From Plutella xylostella (lineage: Eukaryota; Arthropoda; Insecta; Lepidoptera; Plutellidae), in contig NC_064012.1 in NCBI RefSeq assembly GCF_932276165.1, positions 14,949,501-15,013,500 on the forward strand: a DNA stretch of 64,000 bases. Direction: 5' to 3'. The notes under the pieces are model-generated. The model saw nothing but the letters and a program-made list of their open reading frames with translations. It made no database searches and was not told the origin of the DNA. Positions within the stretch are counted from its first letter, which is position 1; each line of letters starts with the position of its first letter. Position numbers and translations under genes: made by a program. Of the stretch, positions 22,275 through 33,130 are shown in pieces.

Positions 22275-22605
22275 TAGGGTAGTGTAGGGTAGTGTAGGGT
22301 AGTGTAGGGTAGTGTAGGTTAGTGTAGGGTAGTGTAGGGTAGTGTAGGGTAGTGTAGGGTAGTGTAGGATAGGGTAGGGTAGTGTAGGGTAGTCTACGAT
22401 AGTGTAGGGTAGTCTAGGGTTGTGTAGGGTAGTGTAGGGTAGTGTAGGTTAGTGTAGGTTAGTGTAGGGTAGTGTAGGGTAGTGTAGGGTAGTGTAGGGT
22501 AGTGTAGGATAGGGTAGGGTAGTGTAGGGTAGTCTACGATAGTGTAGGGTAGTCTAGGGTTGTGTAGGGTAGTGTAGGGTAGGGTAGGATAGGGTAAGAG
22601 GCGGT
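22275..22605 (+). repeat. Decamer tandem array (TAGGGTAGTG)n with a 140-bp higher-order duplication
   Basis: More than 30 copies of TAGGGTAGTG and variants (TTAGTG, TACGATAGTG). A variant pattern beginning AGTGTAGGATAGGG occurs at 22361 and again at 22501, so a 140-bp block was duplicated. The array lies between the SINE tail and a repeat end GTCAGCTAGT (to 22631) of the Helitron-like type. It is not the TTAGG insect telomere repeat. Confidence 0.9.
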
Positions 22606-22780
22606 ATGAAGTTCGCCGGGTCAGCTAGTATTGAATAATTTTGTGTATTGTATAAAATATAAATAAGTATAATTAGTTTTAATTAAGTACCTACCTAATC
22701 ACGTAGAATCATTCATCACGGACAAAGCTCTGTGATTTTTGTGATGTTATAATTAATCAATAATTCTGTAAAACAAGAAG

Positions 22781-23155
22781 CGTCCGTAGTCCAGCGGGCC
22801 TCAGTGATCGTAACTGATCGCTGATGTTAAGCAACAACTGACACGGTCAGCCATTGGATGGGTGACCAATTTCAAGTGGTGCTTTTCTGGACGCTTCCGT
22901 GCTTCGGACGGCACGTTAAGCCGTGGGTCCCGGTTGCTGCTTCGGCAGCAGTCGTTAAGCCTAGTCAGAGGCCTTCGGGCGGCTTGAAAACATCTGACAG
23001 TCGGGTTGCCCACTTACCCGACAACTCTCTCAGCACAAGCTTGCTTGGGTCCACCAACCTGCACTTGGCCAGCGTGGTGGACTAGGCCTAAACCCTTCCT
23101 TCATTGGAAGGAGACCCGTGTCGTGTCAGTGGGGACGTAATGGGTCGTGATGAGG
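22781..23155 (+). mobile_element. 5S rRNA-headed SINE (SINE3 type) with tail T1
   Basis: The head contains GATGTTAAGCAAC and ATTGGATGGGTGACC, which correspond to the internal promoter (A box and C box) of 5S rRNA genes. It is followed by GGTCCCGGTTGCTGCTTCGG and then T1 (CCACCAACCTGCACTTGGCC, AGCGTGGTGGACTAGGCC, GGTCGTGATGA). A 5S gene is excluded because only the internal control region is kept. Confidence 0.8.
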
Positions 23156-23358
23156 TAAGTATAACATTATCCAATCAAAAACATAAATGTGAAATGAGAG
23201 CCAAGTTCAATATTATTATACTTACCTAAATGCCGAATGTTGACTTCAACGACAAAAGAAGTGAGATCTAAATGGGTGCCAAGTTCAATGGTCAGTCCTG
23301 AAATTTATTTATAAGTAACAGTATTACATAATCATATCTTCTTATAAAATAAAATATT

Positions 23359-23541
23359 GTATTGTAGCCTAAGGTCTGATTTGGCTAGTTTTTTTAAGCC
23401 TACCTCAACGAATTATTATGTCCGACCAGCAATACAAATTTTTGGAATTAAATAAGAACCGACAAATTCTTGTTGGTTCAACTTGTGAAGGCTATAATTC
23501 ATGTATGAAAACTAGCCAAGACAGACCTTAGGCTACAATAC
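23359..23541. mobile_element. Palindromic MITE (GTATTGTAGCCTAAGGTCTG ends)
   Basis: GTATTGTAGCCTAAGGTCTG and its inverse CAGACCTTAGGCTACAATAC close a 183-bp element; the homology extends into TTGGCTAGTTTT/AAAACTAGCCAA. Confidence 0.8.
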
Positions 23542-23794
23542 ATTATTTTAGGTTATATTATATTATTTTTTATTGTTGGTAAGTACCTACATAATAATAT
23601 ATTATCCTCGTAATGCCGTAGGTCCTTTTAAAAAGACAAATTTAAAAATGCAAAAAAAAATCTTTAAAGTCCCTAGACTTTTAAAAAGGATAATTATTCA
23701 CTCAACCTACATAATATCATATATTCAATATTATTACTGTATTTTCTTACGTTTACGGGGGTACTTATAATTTTCTTGACAGTGTTATTTTATT

Positions 23795-24295
23795 CTATCC
23801 GATTTGATCCAATCGGATCCCATCCAATCCGATTTGAGCCGATTCGTCCGATCCGATCCTATTTGACTCAATTTGATCCGATCCCATCCGACACGATCCG
23901 TACCCATCGGAACCGATCTTTCCGATCCGATCCGATCTGTCCGATCCGTCCAATTCGTCCAATCTGTCCAATCCGATTCGATCAAATTTTATCAGATCCG
24001 TACTATCCGATCCGATTTGATGAGATCCCATCCGATACGATCCGTACCCATCCAATCTCATCGGAACCGATCTGATCCGATCCGATTTGAGCATATACGA
24101 TCCGATCCATCTGATCTGTCCGATCCGTCCGATCTGTCCGATCCGTCCGATTCGAGCAGATTCGATCTAATCCGATCCGATCCGATTTGATCCAATCCCA
24201 TCCGATACGATCCATTCCCATCCGATCCGTACATATCCGATTCCATCCAATACGATCCGACCCGATTTATCCGATCCCATTCCATTCCATTCTAT
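23795..24295. repeat. 500-bp array built on ATCCG/CGGAT
   Basis: Dense repeats of ATCCG with variants (ATTTG, TCCAA, TACGA) and longer periodic blocks such as CCCATCCGATACGATCCGTA appearing several times. It creates open frames of 66-105 codons on both strands (Ile/Arg/Ser/Asp-rich), which are artefacts of the repeat. GATC occurs very often. Confidence 0.9.
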
Positions 24296-24433
24296 TAACA
24301 GCTATCTTAGACTAGTTAACATTAATATTATGCAAATGCATCTCAAAACCATTTCATAGTTTTTAGTAGGTAGGTGATACCGAAATGATCGGGAATAGAA
24401 AAAAGTACAAAGATATCATAATATTATTTACTT

Positions 24434-25481
24434 TTATTGTTTTTCAAAGTAGTCTCCGTGACATTCAATGCACTTTTTCATTCGATTAAACCAATCATTG
24501 AAACAGTAATTCCAGTCTGAAGTGGATACTGTCAAAACAGCTGATTTGTAAGCTTCGACCGCCTCTTCTGGGCCGCTAAACCGTTGACCACGTAGCATAT
24601 CTTTAATTCTTGGGAATGTAAAATAATCATTGGGGCTCAGATCAGGGCTATACGGAGGATGGTCCATCAACTCCACGTTTTCCATATTTAAAAACGTTCT
24701 TGTTTTGCGAGCGGTATGAGAGCTTGCATTATCGTGGTGAAGGATTATACGACGATTCGGGTTAGTTTTACGAAGTTCTCTTACGACTTCCGGCAAACAA
24801 ACTGTTGTGTACCAATCAGCAGTAACCGTCCTTTGTTCTTGTAATGGAATCGTAGCCACATGGCCAGTTTTCGATACAAACGAAGCGACCATTTTTTTCG
24901 ACACGCTGCGTGAGCGAATAACTTTTGTTAGCTTGACCTCACCTTCGAAGACCCAAACTGCCGATTGATGTTTTCTTTCGGGCTCATATGAATAAATCCA
25001 CGATTCATCACCAGAGACGATATTGTAGACAGCATTTGAACTGCCTCCATTGAACCGTTGCAGAGCAGATCGACACCAATTAACACGAGCCGACTTTTGT
25101 TCCTCGGTCAAACGGTGGGGCACCCAGCTCGAAACTAACTTCTTGACACCCAGTTCTTCATTTTGGTTTGAATGGCTGTCATACCAATGCTGAGAGAAGC
25201 CCGAATCTGCTCGTATGTCACATGTCTATCTTCTTTTATTAACTGGCGTACAGCATCGATGTTATCTTGTGTTACCGCTGTTTTTGGCCGACCAGTAGAA
25301 GGGATGTGGTAAGAGAGGAACGTCCACGGCGAAACTCAGAATACCAACGATATATAGTCGTTTTACTTGGTGCTTCAAGTTTATAAATAGAAACAAGCTC
25401 GGCGAGACATTGTTCTTGAGATAAACCTCGACGAAAGTTGTGAAAAATTATTGCACGGAAATGTTCCCGCGTAAGCTCCAT
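24434..25481 (-). pseudogene. Mariner-family transposase, two frame breaks
   Basis: Minus strand. The N-terminal part (from ATG 25481) has the helix-turn-helix type start MELTREHFRAIIFHNFRRGL and breaks out of frame near 25300. A middle part in a second frame contains GRPKTAVTQDNIDAVRQLI and ends near 25140. The C-terminal part (25123-24434, 229 residues) holds the catalytic triad: SGDESW, HHDNASSHTA and SPDLSPNDY, the last two Asp separated by 34 residues (DD34D, mariner). The two frame breaks make it inactive. Such an enzyme would cut at its terminal repeats and paste into TA sites. Confidence 0.9.
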
Positions 25482-25800
25482 TTTTTACACCGACTTGTCA
25501 AATTCAAATGGTCAATACTCTTTTATTTTTTTTTATTTTTTTTTTGTATTTTTTTTCCTTTTTACGGAAAAGGCTAAGGGCATCATCCCATACCGCCTGG
25601 TCTTATTTAATTTTGTCTTCTATGTGATTTTTTTCGAGGCCAAAGGCCTTGTCTTTCGTTGTAATTTTCAAATTTTCTTGTAAATATAAGGTCCAAACCA
25701 AGTCTTTAGTATTATATTGTCGAGGCTTATAGCCTTGTCTATCGTTATGTATCGTTATATCAGGGTACTGTGTATTTTCCGGTAAGTATTTGTTATTTTT

Positions 25801-28800
25801 TCAAATAACTCCAATAGTATTTTTGATATACTCATAAATGGGGTAGAATGTATCCGTATTCTTGAGAAGATCCTGAATAGAGCGCGGGACATCCAGGGCT
25901 TCTTTGTATAAATCCAGTAAATTGTCAATAAGAATAATCCTTTGTAGATTAAATGCAGAGCAATCAAAAAATATATGATCCAGGGATTGAATTATATCGT
26001 TATTACAGTATGTGCAATTTGGGGAAGGTATCATTTTTAATCTAAAAAGGTGTTCATTGAATCTGCCATGTCCAAGTCTTAAACGACAAATAGTTGAATA
26101 AAAGTTTCTGTTTATAAATTTTCCTTTGATGAACCAGGGTTGAGTAATGTCGGAGTTGATAGAGCTATACCATTTTCCTTTACTTTGGATTGTTTCATGC
26201 CAATGAGTCATCCATTGGTCTTTTATAATATTCTTGATTAAAACTTTGCAGTCTGAACCTGGCAACTTAATATTTTTAATAGGTATTTGTTGGATATTGG
26301 GATTTTTTACTATGGAGCTGGCAAGTTTATCAGCGAGGTCATTACCCGAAACGTCAATGTGTGAAGGTGTCCAAATAAAGCGGATTTCTCTGTCTTGATT
26401 GAGCCAAAGCCTGCTATAAATCTGCCTGATGTTGTATATGATGTAATTTGTGCCACTACTATAAGAAGGATTTGATAAAGCCATTAATACACTCATGCTG
26501 TCCGAAATGATCAACCATTTCTTGAAATTAAGGTTAGTTGCTTCTATGTATTCTAAGGCTGCATAAATGCCCTGAGCTTCTGCTGTATATATGCTTGCAT
26601 TAGAAGGTAATCTTAAGCCATGACCCAATTTATAAGCAGGAACATAATATGCCATAGAGACATTATCGTTACATTTAGAGCCATCTGTATAAATTTGCTT
26701 AAAGTCTCTGTATTCATCCAATCTATTGTAAACAGCATATTTGTCAGTCAGTGTCCTATCTATTTCAATATTAAGGCTACAAAATTTGCTTCCATATGTT
26801 CCCCCATAGCAGGGCAAAGTGGTACTATTGTGAATATTATATTCACTCTTAAATGTTAAAATTTGATGGATGTTATGACATAGGAAATGATATGAATTAT
26901 ACTTCAATAGTTTGGAAAGAAGAAGATTGTCAGTTTCAGACAACAATCTTAGAATAAAATTGTATTTTAAATGACTAAATCTGATATTTAATGGACACAA
27001 GTTACACTCAATTTGCATTGAGTTAATAGGAGTTGATTTAAAGGCACCCAAAATTAATCTTAAATTAATATTTTGAATCTTTTCAAGTTTATTTACTAAT
27101 TTTGAATCTATGCAGTAACAGAAAAAACTATAGTCAAAGTGACTTCGAACTAGGGCTTTATATAAAGTTAAAAGAATCTTGGAATCGGCACCCCACTGAG
27201 TGCCAACCAAAGATCTCAAAATATTTGTAGAACGTAGAGCTCGCTCTGCTATGCAATCGACATATTTATACCAAGACAGGTTATGAGTAAATATTACTCC
27301 CAGAAATTTTGCATATGGATGAATTGGTATCAAATTATCATTATACTGTATCTTAACTGTTGAAACTTTTTTCTTTGAGAATACAACTATTTTACTTTTA
27401 GTAGGACTAACTTCTAGATTTAAATATTGAAAGTAACTATGAAGTTTTTTTAAAGCTAAATTTAGTTTTTTACATGTGTCTGAGATGTTATCACCACTGC
27501 AATAAATAGCCAAATCATCAGCAAACTGTAAATTATTTACTTCTGATCCTAACATTTCATTTAGCCTATGGATATAAAGTATATACAAAAGAGGACTCAA
27601 AATACCACCTTGACAAACGCCTTTAGTAGATAATCTGGGTCCAAAAATTGAATTAGAGCTAATTTTTACATAAACTTCCCTTCCACTAATGAATTCATGA
27701 ATCCACCTTACGCATTTTTCAGGTATTCCCAAAGAAGAAAGAGTTGTACATAAAACTTAATGGTTAATGTTATTAAATGCGCCTACAATATCAAAAAAGA
27801 TACATATAAGGTGTTTATTACTGTTAATGGCAGTGTTAATATCATGGAAGAGATGACCTATACTTTCTCTTGCTGATCGACCACGACGAAACCCAAATTG
27901 ATTTCTTGGAAGGATATGATTTCTTTCAATATAAAACTCAAGACGCTGTTTTATTAGTTGCTCAAAGAGTTTGCCTGAACAGGATGTTAAAGCTATTGGA
28001 CGGTAAGAATCTGCATCATTTGGGTCTTTTTCTGCTTTAAGAACTGGAACCAAGCAATCTTGCTTCCATTCTTTAGGAATTATTGATTTATCCCAAAGTA
28101 AATTTAAAATGTGTAAAAATTTGTGTAGACTGTCTGTATTAATATTCTGTAACATTTTGTATGAAATGCAATCTAAGCCAAAGGTGGTGTCTCTACGTGA
28201 TTTAATTGCTGCTTTTAATTCATCTATAGTAAAAGGATTATTAATGTAACTATTGGTGGGGTTAATTGAGGTATTATTTAAATGTAGTGGTTGTGAAACA
28301 AAATCAGGTGTATATTTTCTTAAGAAGTTATTAATCCAAGATGATTCACTATTGTTATGGAGTTTGGTATTTTTACTGTAAGATTTATTAAATTTACGCA
28401 TAGATTGCCAGATCTTTGAAATAGGAGTTGATCTATTTAAGTCTGAACAGTATTTATTCCAACTATCTGTTCTCTCTAACTTAATAATTAGTTTTTTCTC
28501 AGCCTGAAACTTTTTAAAATTAATATAATTTGATTCACTAGGATCCTGTTTGAATGCAATAAATGCTTCTTTACTTTTTTGCACAGCCATAGCGCACTTT
28601 TCATTCCACCATGGAAGAGGAGAATATCGATATTTAGGATGGTTTCCTGCTGGCTTACTATTATTATTTACATTATGGGATTTAGTTCTAAATATAGATA
28701 GATCTACCACTTTATTTAAAATGGTACAGAAGTCATAGTACGACTGTAAAGGATCGGAACAATTAACATTAAATTCTTTAATTAAATCATTGGCTAGCTT

Positions 28801-30358
28801 TGAGTAATTTACCCAATTTATTAGACGTAAGTTTGGTCTTTTTAGTTCTGTTATGTTATCTTGAGAAGTAAAGTTGTTTAAAGATGAATCACTAACTGTA
28901 TTATATAGAATATCTGTTATTGTGGGTAGATGATAACTTCCCAGGGGATCATCATGAACTGTCCAGTTACAATTAAGAGCTATAGAAGGACTAACTATTG
29001 TCAAATCTAAACCGTTTGGTCTCCAAATGTTTGTTTCTACTGTGGTTGGTGAAGTGTCATTTAATAAAACTAAATTGCAATCATTTATAGAGTCCAGGAC
29101 ATCTCTTCCACGAGCACTGACGGATTGACAGCCCCAAATGGTGTGATGAGCATTAAAATCGCCTGATACAAAACATGGTTTAGGTAAGGAATCAATTAAA
29201 TTTACTAACTTATTTTTTTTAAAAGATGGCGTGCAATTTGTTGGTATATACATACTAACTAAGGTGAGAGAGGTATTATTATATATTATTTTAATTGTTA
29301 TATTTTGGAGTGAGTCATCACACTGGACCGTGCCCTCACCTTTAAATGGAATTGCGTAAGCCTCAAACGGAAGGTGAGCTCACGCAACAACCTACTCAGG
29401 AAGCTTACGTCAACCAAGTGGGGAGCATCACCGGATGTACTGAGGACCACAGGACTGGCACTATACTACTCTGCAGGTGAATTCGCCTGCCCCGTGTGGG
29501 CGAGATCTGCGCATTGCAGGGAAGTGGATGTGGCCTTAAACGACACCTGCCGGACAATCACGGGATGCCTTAAGCCAACACCGGTTTGGATGCTGTACTC
29601 ACTGTGCGGTATCGCCCCCCCCGATGTGCGTAGAGAGGCTGCCTGCTCTCGAGAAAAACACAGACAGGAGACCGACCCGAGGCACCCGCTCTACAACCAA
29701 GAACCAGCTCCTTACCGACTTAAAAGCCGGAAAAGCTTCCTTAGGTCTACAGTTGCCTCGCACAAGGACCCATCGAAGGAAAGGATAGACCTATGGCAGG
29801 CAAAATACCCGATGGCGAACTCCTTCATCCCCCCTAATGAGTCCCTGCCCCCCGGACACGAACTACCCTGGGCGACATGGAAGTCACTCAACCGACTCAG
29901 GACAAACGTGGGCCGATGCGGAGAAAACATGTGCAGGTGGGGTTACCGCGGCCCTGCCTCCAACATCTGCGCATGTGGTGCGTCCCCACAGACCATGGAG
30001 CACCTGATGGTGTGCCCTGGATGTCCCAACACCTGCACCCGGGAAGACCTCCTCAAGGCCAACCAGAGGGGTATCGACGTGGCGGCCCACTGGGCCGCGG
30101 AAGTGTGACAGTTGCATCTATTATATTTTATACTACTGCGAATGACTATGGCAACACCATTATGTTTATTACCACAATCATTGCGTTCTATGGAGTATCC
30201 TTTAATATTTAAGCGTTGTGTAGGCTTAAGCCATGTTTCGCAAACTAAAGCTAAATCAATATTATTATCATACAAAAAATTTACAAAAATATGTCGATTA
30301 CATAGCAAACTTTGAGCATTCCACTGTACAATTTTTAATTTGTTTGTGAATTGGAACT
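25801..30358 (-). pseudogene. LINE ORF2: endonuclease, reverse transcriptase, RNase H; one stop and one insertion
   Basis: It begins in the frame overlapping the end of ORF1 (KIVQWNAQSLLCNRH, near 30345) without an obvious ATG. Endonuclease motifs: QWNAQS, ETW, SGDFNAHHTIWG. RT motifs: DSYRPIALTSCSGKLFEQLI, FDIVGAFNNINH, GILSPLLY and the catalytic FADDLAIY. RNase H: YTDGSK, YTAEAQGIYAALEY, SDSMSVLMAL, WTPSHIDVSGNDLAD. The end has a Cys/His knuckle (CTYCNNDIIQSLDHIFFDC). Defects: a single in-frame TAA at 27757-27759 between the RT blocks, and a foreign 0.8-kb insert at 29321-30112. Apart from these the frame is intact (NRCNC then DDSLQNI across the insert), so it died recently. Confidence 0.85.
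29321..30112 (+). mobile_element. 5'-truncated piece of a second LINE ORF2 inserted in the first
   Basis: On the plus strand an open frame runs from LDRALTFKWNC at 29322 through SRNNLLRKLTSTKWGAS, ALYYSAGEFACPVWARSAH and a Cys/His motif (CACGASPQTMEHLMVCPGC) to a stop at 30106-30108. This is the region after the reverse transcriptase of another insect LINE. Its codons are GC-rich, unlike the AT-rich host LINE. It has no 3' UTR or poly(A): the host LINE resumes four bases after the stop. The junctions carry CATCACAC and GTGTGACA, inverted to each other. Confidence 0.8.
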
Positions 30359-31449
30359 ATTTTTTTTGTGTCACTGGGGTTGCAAATATCATTCAATATT
30401 TCTAACACATTTTTAGAAGATATTGGGGTATCTTGGGTCTTATTTAATGTTATCATTTTTATGATGCTTTGCACTAAAAGGTTTAGTGCCTTGTCATTAC
30501 TTTTCAATAAAGACAGAAGATCAAGAGGCTTCTTTGGACCAAGTGGGGGGAAACTTTCATGGTTGAATATGTCAGCAAATGATGGTGGCTTAACTTTCTG
30601 TCTGTTTTCTTGGATTTTTTTCTGTTTAATTGGACACTGGGCTGAGATACTGACATGATTGCCATCGCAGTGGAAGCATTTTGCCTTTTCAATAGGGGTT
30701 GTGCATTCTTTAAAAGAGTGCTCTTCTTTACAGATGGAGCAGCGTTCCGAGTTCTTACAAAACTTTGCTAAATGGCCATACCTGAGACACCGGAAACATT
30801 GCTTGACTGGAGGAACATACGCTGTAATATCATGCCGCCAACCGTCCAAGTCGACGTAGTCTGGAAGTACTGACGTCGCGAAGGTGATGGCTACAGTCTG
30901 CAGGGGCTGTAGAATAAAATTGTTGTCAATCTTTGTCCTCTTTGTAAATCTCCTTACAGATATGATCTTCTTGTAACTAGACAGCATGGTGAAGATTTTT
31001 TTGTTTGTCAGATTGGTAGGCACATTTTTAATAATACCAGTAATTTCTGTGCTTTGTGCTGGTATATTAGCCTTAAATTGATAATCCTTTAGGAACGTGG
31101 AGTTGTTCAAAAAGGCATTTGCAAGGCTGGCCTTTTCAAAATATATTGCAATTTTAAATTTGTTCATTGATCTCAGGTATTTTACACCTTTGTTGAATCT
31201 TTTAATGCAACTCGATATGGACATAAGGTCTCTTGTTCCAATGGGCATCTCCGCATTGGAGGACTCTACGAAAACAACAAACTCTGCAGCTCCGGAATCG
31301 TCTGGGTAACGCCTCTTGTAATCTGTTACTAAATAAGGTTTTGAAATATCTAAAACTTCAACCTCAGATTCGGACGACGTCGTTTCTACGTCGGACTTAT
31401 CACCCTCATCATCCTTCTTCCTTTTTTTTCTTGTTCTCACCTTCCTCAT
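30298..31449 (-). CDS. LINE ORF1, gag-like nucleic-acid-binding protein with three zinc knuckles
   Basis: A 383-codon intact frame begins MRKVRTRKKRKKDDEGDKSD (basic then acidic). It has a central region like the RNA-binding fold of I/R1-type ORF1 (PAQSTEITGIIKNVPTNLTN), then CFRCLRYGHLAKFC, CSICKEEHSFKEC and CFHCDGNHVSISAQC: CCHC knuckles with slightly variable spacing. In this class ORF1p coats the element RNA. It overlaps the start of ORF2 by about 60 nt, consistent with reinitiation. No disabling change seen. Confidence 0.85.
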   Translation of the reverse strand: MRKVRTRKKRKKDDEGDKSDVETTSSESEVEVLDISKPYLVTDYKRRYPDDSGAAEFVVFVESSNAEMPIGTRDLMSISSCIKRFNKGVKYLRSMNKFKIAIYFEKASLANAFLNNSTFLKDYQFKANIPAQSTEITGIIKNVPTNLTNKKIFTMLSSYKKIISVRRFTKRTKIDNNFILQPLQTVAITFATSVLPDYVDLDGWRHDITAYVPPVKQCFRCLRYGHLAKFCKNSERCSICKEEHSFKECTTPIEKAKCFHCDGNHVSISAQCPIKQKKIQENRQKVKPPSFADIFNHESFPPLGPKKPLDLLSLLKSNDKALNLLVQSIIKMITLNKTQDTPISSKNVLEILNDICNPSDTKKIVPIHKQIKNCTVECSKFAM

Positions 31450-31808
31450 TGCTATTTTTTAATTTATTATGTATGCAACAAACTTTTTATTGGTTTTTAT
31501 TAGTAATTTACGTATTTGCAGTAGTTTTAATGAATATTATTAATAAATTTTTCGAAAATCCCGCCTCTCTATTATTTTTTACTTTTTTTAAAATTCGAAA
31601 ATGGAATTATGTTTGAAAAAACACTACATTTGATACACCAAAAAGGTTTCACTCTAATTTATTCCTAAGTATTCTATTCCCGATCTTTTCGGTGTAGCCC
31701 TCGTACCATAAGAGTTTTGATCTATACCTACGTGAGTGAGTCAGTCAATGTTAAAAATGAGGTTTTTTGGACATTAATATCTAAATAACCGTTTAAATTT
31801 AGAGCACA

Positions 31809-32607
31809 TAGGGTAACGTAACGTACCTAGGGACTTTTTCGACTACCCCAACTTTGAATGTAGCTATCGCAGCGTATAACTAAGATATTAATGTGAAATA
31901 TACTTTATTCGGTAGGATATATAATCTATTATCACTAGTATTTGTGCTGGAGCTTTGGTGTGGCCAGATTTTATTAAATTAAGATAAAAGTAAAAATGCT
32001 TATTTTGACCCAAGGTACATTACACGTTTGTACCTTGGGACACTGTATCCTATGGCTTTTTACTATGGAAAATGGTTACTTCTAATATCTCTTTTCTTAT
32101 TGATTGACTGCATCTCTCTTCTGTCCAGTTTCACTCTGGCACTAATTAGAACAGAGATATAAGTCGTTATTTAGAAGTTTGCATTTTCCATAGTACAAAG
32201 TGTCCTAAGGTACAAATTTAATCGAGTCCCAAGGTACAAATAAGCAATATTTAACAAAAAAAAACATTATCTTTCTTTTTATGTTAGCAATCTTTCAGAT
32301 AATTGCCGTGTCATAAAAATGAAATAACTGAAAATATGTACGTGATATTCATATCTCAATTTTGAGCATGCCTCAATGAGATAAAGTAACTCAAAAAACT
32401 ATATAAAATTTACTTTTGACTCCAAAAAACTTCATGTTGTCTTCACCACACACTCGATGCCGGTATGATCACAAGACTCACTAGTTTTGCCAAGCGAGTA
32501 AAATACTACGCAAAGTGTAATAAAGCGTTAAATCTGCCGGTTTTTAAAATAAAATCATTGTCCCAAGGTACAAGCGTCCCAAGGTACGTTACGTGACCCT
32601 ACGTATC
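31809..32607. mobile_element. 800-bp TIR element (GGGTAACGTAACGTACCTAG)
   Basis: GGGTAACGTAACGTACCTAG near 31812 and the inverse of CCAAGGTACGTTACGTGACC near 32605 are TIRs, next to TA on both sides. Inside, TTGTACCTTGGGAC and its inverse recur several times (near 32028, 32210, 32232, 32560), a repeated subterminal motif. No coding frame. Confidence 0.75.
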
Positions 32608-32789
32608 TCGCTAGTGTCAATATATGAGCCAAATTTCATACGTTTATATTAAATAGTTTTTGATTTATGAGGGGGTCAAAAGTGTCTCGAAATGGTTCGT
32701 GTAATATTACACACGGTGCGGCTCGCCAGTTCTGTTTCTCGAACTTGGCTTGACACGCTACCGCGTGTCTAGATCTATAGCAGTTTATA

Positions 32790-32925
32790 CTTATTCGAGC
32801 GGTGTTAGCTCGGGTAAGCTCCCGCTTCTCACGCCAGAAATCCCGGCACAGATCTACCAATGAGTTCTTTGAATTTAAGTAAAATGTATGAAACCATCTT
32901 GAGTAGTAAACAGACCTACTAACCA
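32790..32925 (+). mobile_element. Degraded tRNA-derived SINE fragment (head A)
   Basis: GAGCGGTGTTAGCTCGGGTA and CGCTTCTCACG match the head of the SINE at 16865, and CCAATGAGTTCTTTGAATTT matches its body; the B-box part is deleted. Confidence 0.65.
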
Positions 32926-32989
32926 CTCTTTACAATACCCATAAACTTTCCCATTTACAACATTAGTAACCTATAGTGGGATTAACAAG

Positions 32990-33130
32990 CACCGGATCGA
33001 TGCGAGCCGATGCCGCGTGGCAGGTGCGCGCACTGGTTGGTTGTTTTGGCGAATCAGGGCGACAGGTGCGCGGGCGCAGGTGGCTATCTGCGCACAGGAT
33101 GAGTCTTTCTTAGGTGCAGGTCAAGAACGA
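32990..33130. other. GC-rich island of unknown nature
   Basis: It is strikingly GC-rich among AT-rich DNA (GGCAGGTGCGCGCACTGG and related). Two frames are open for about 30-45 codons but have no family resemblance and no clean splice signals. AATAAATAAATAAG follows at 33434-33447. It might be the last exon of an unseen gene or an old repeat. Confidence 0.3.

Larger units (their letters stand above)
25512..31590 (-). mobile_element. Near-complete I-type non-LTR retrotransposon (LINE)
   Basis: The minus-strand order is: 5' UTR (about 31590-31450), ORF1 with zinc knuckles, overlapping ORF2 with endonuclease, reverse transcriptase and RNase H, then a 3' UTR and an A-rich tail (plus-strand T-runs at 25520-25560). 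The flanks carry a similar 12-14 bp stretch (AAATTCAAATGG at 25500-25511, AAATTCGAAAATGG at 31591-31604), a plausible aged target duplication. RNase H downstream of RT fits the I/R1/LOA group rather than Jockey. It lies inside the mariner leader. Confidence 0.8.
24380..31694 (-). mobile_element. Mariner element split by a LINE (outer boundaries)
   Basis: CCGAAATGATCGGGAATAGA at 24380 and, inverted, CCGAAAAGATCGGGAATAGA at the right edge are terminal repeats, each next to TA (24378-24379, 31695-31696). The transposase pseudogene lies at the left, on the minus strand. The leader between its start codon and the right end was opened by a 6-kb LINE at 25512-31590. Without the LINE the element would be about 1.24 kb, the usual mariner size. 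Confidence 0.8.

Noticed and set aside
22275..22605. Regular short repeats resembling a CRISPR array or telomere
   Set aside because: There are no unique spacers, the units are contiguous decamers, the genome is eukaryotic, and the insect telomere unit is TTAGG.
22820..22870. 5S rRNA gene
   Set aside because: Only the internal promoter part resembles 5S; it is the head of a SINE found twice.
23776..24285. Five overlapping open frames of 66-105 codons on both strands
   Set aside because: They are translations of the ATCCG tandem array in different frames.
24434..25481. Possible active mariner transposase
   Set aside because: The catalytic residues are present but the reading frame is broken at two places, and the leader is split by a LINE.
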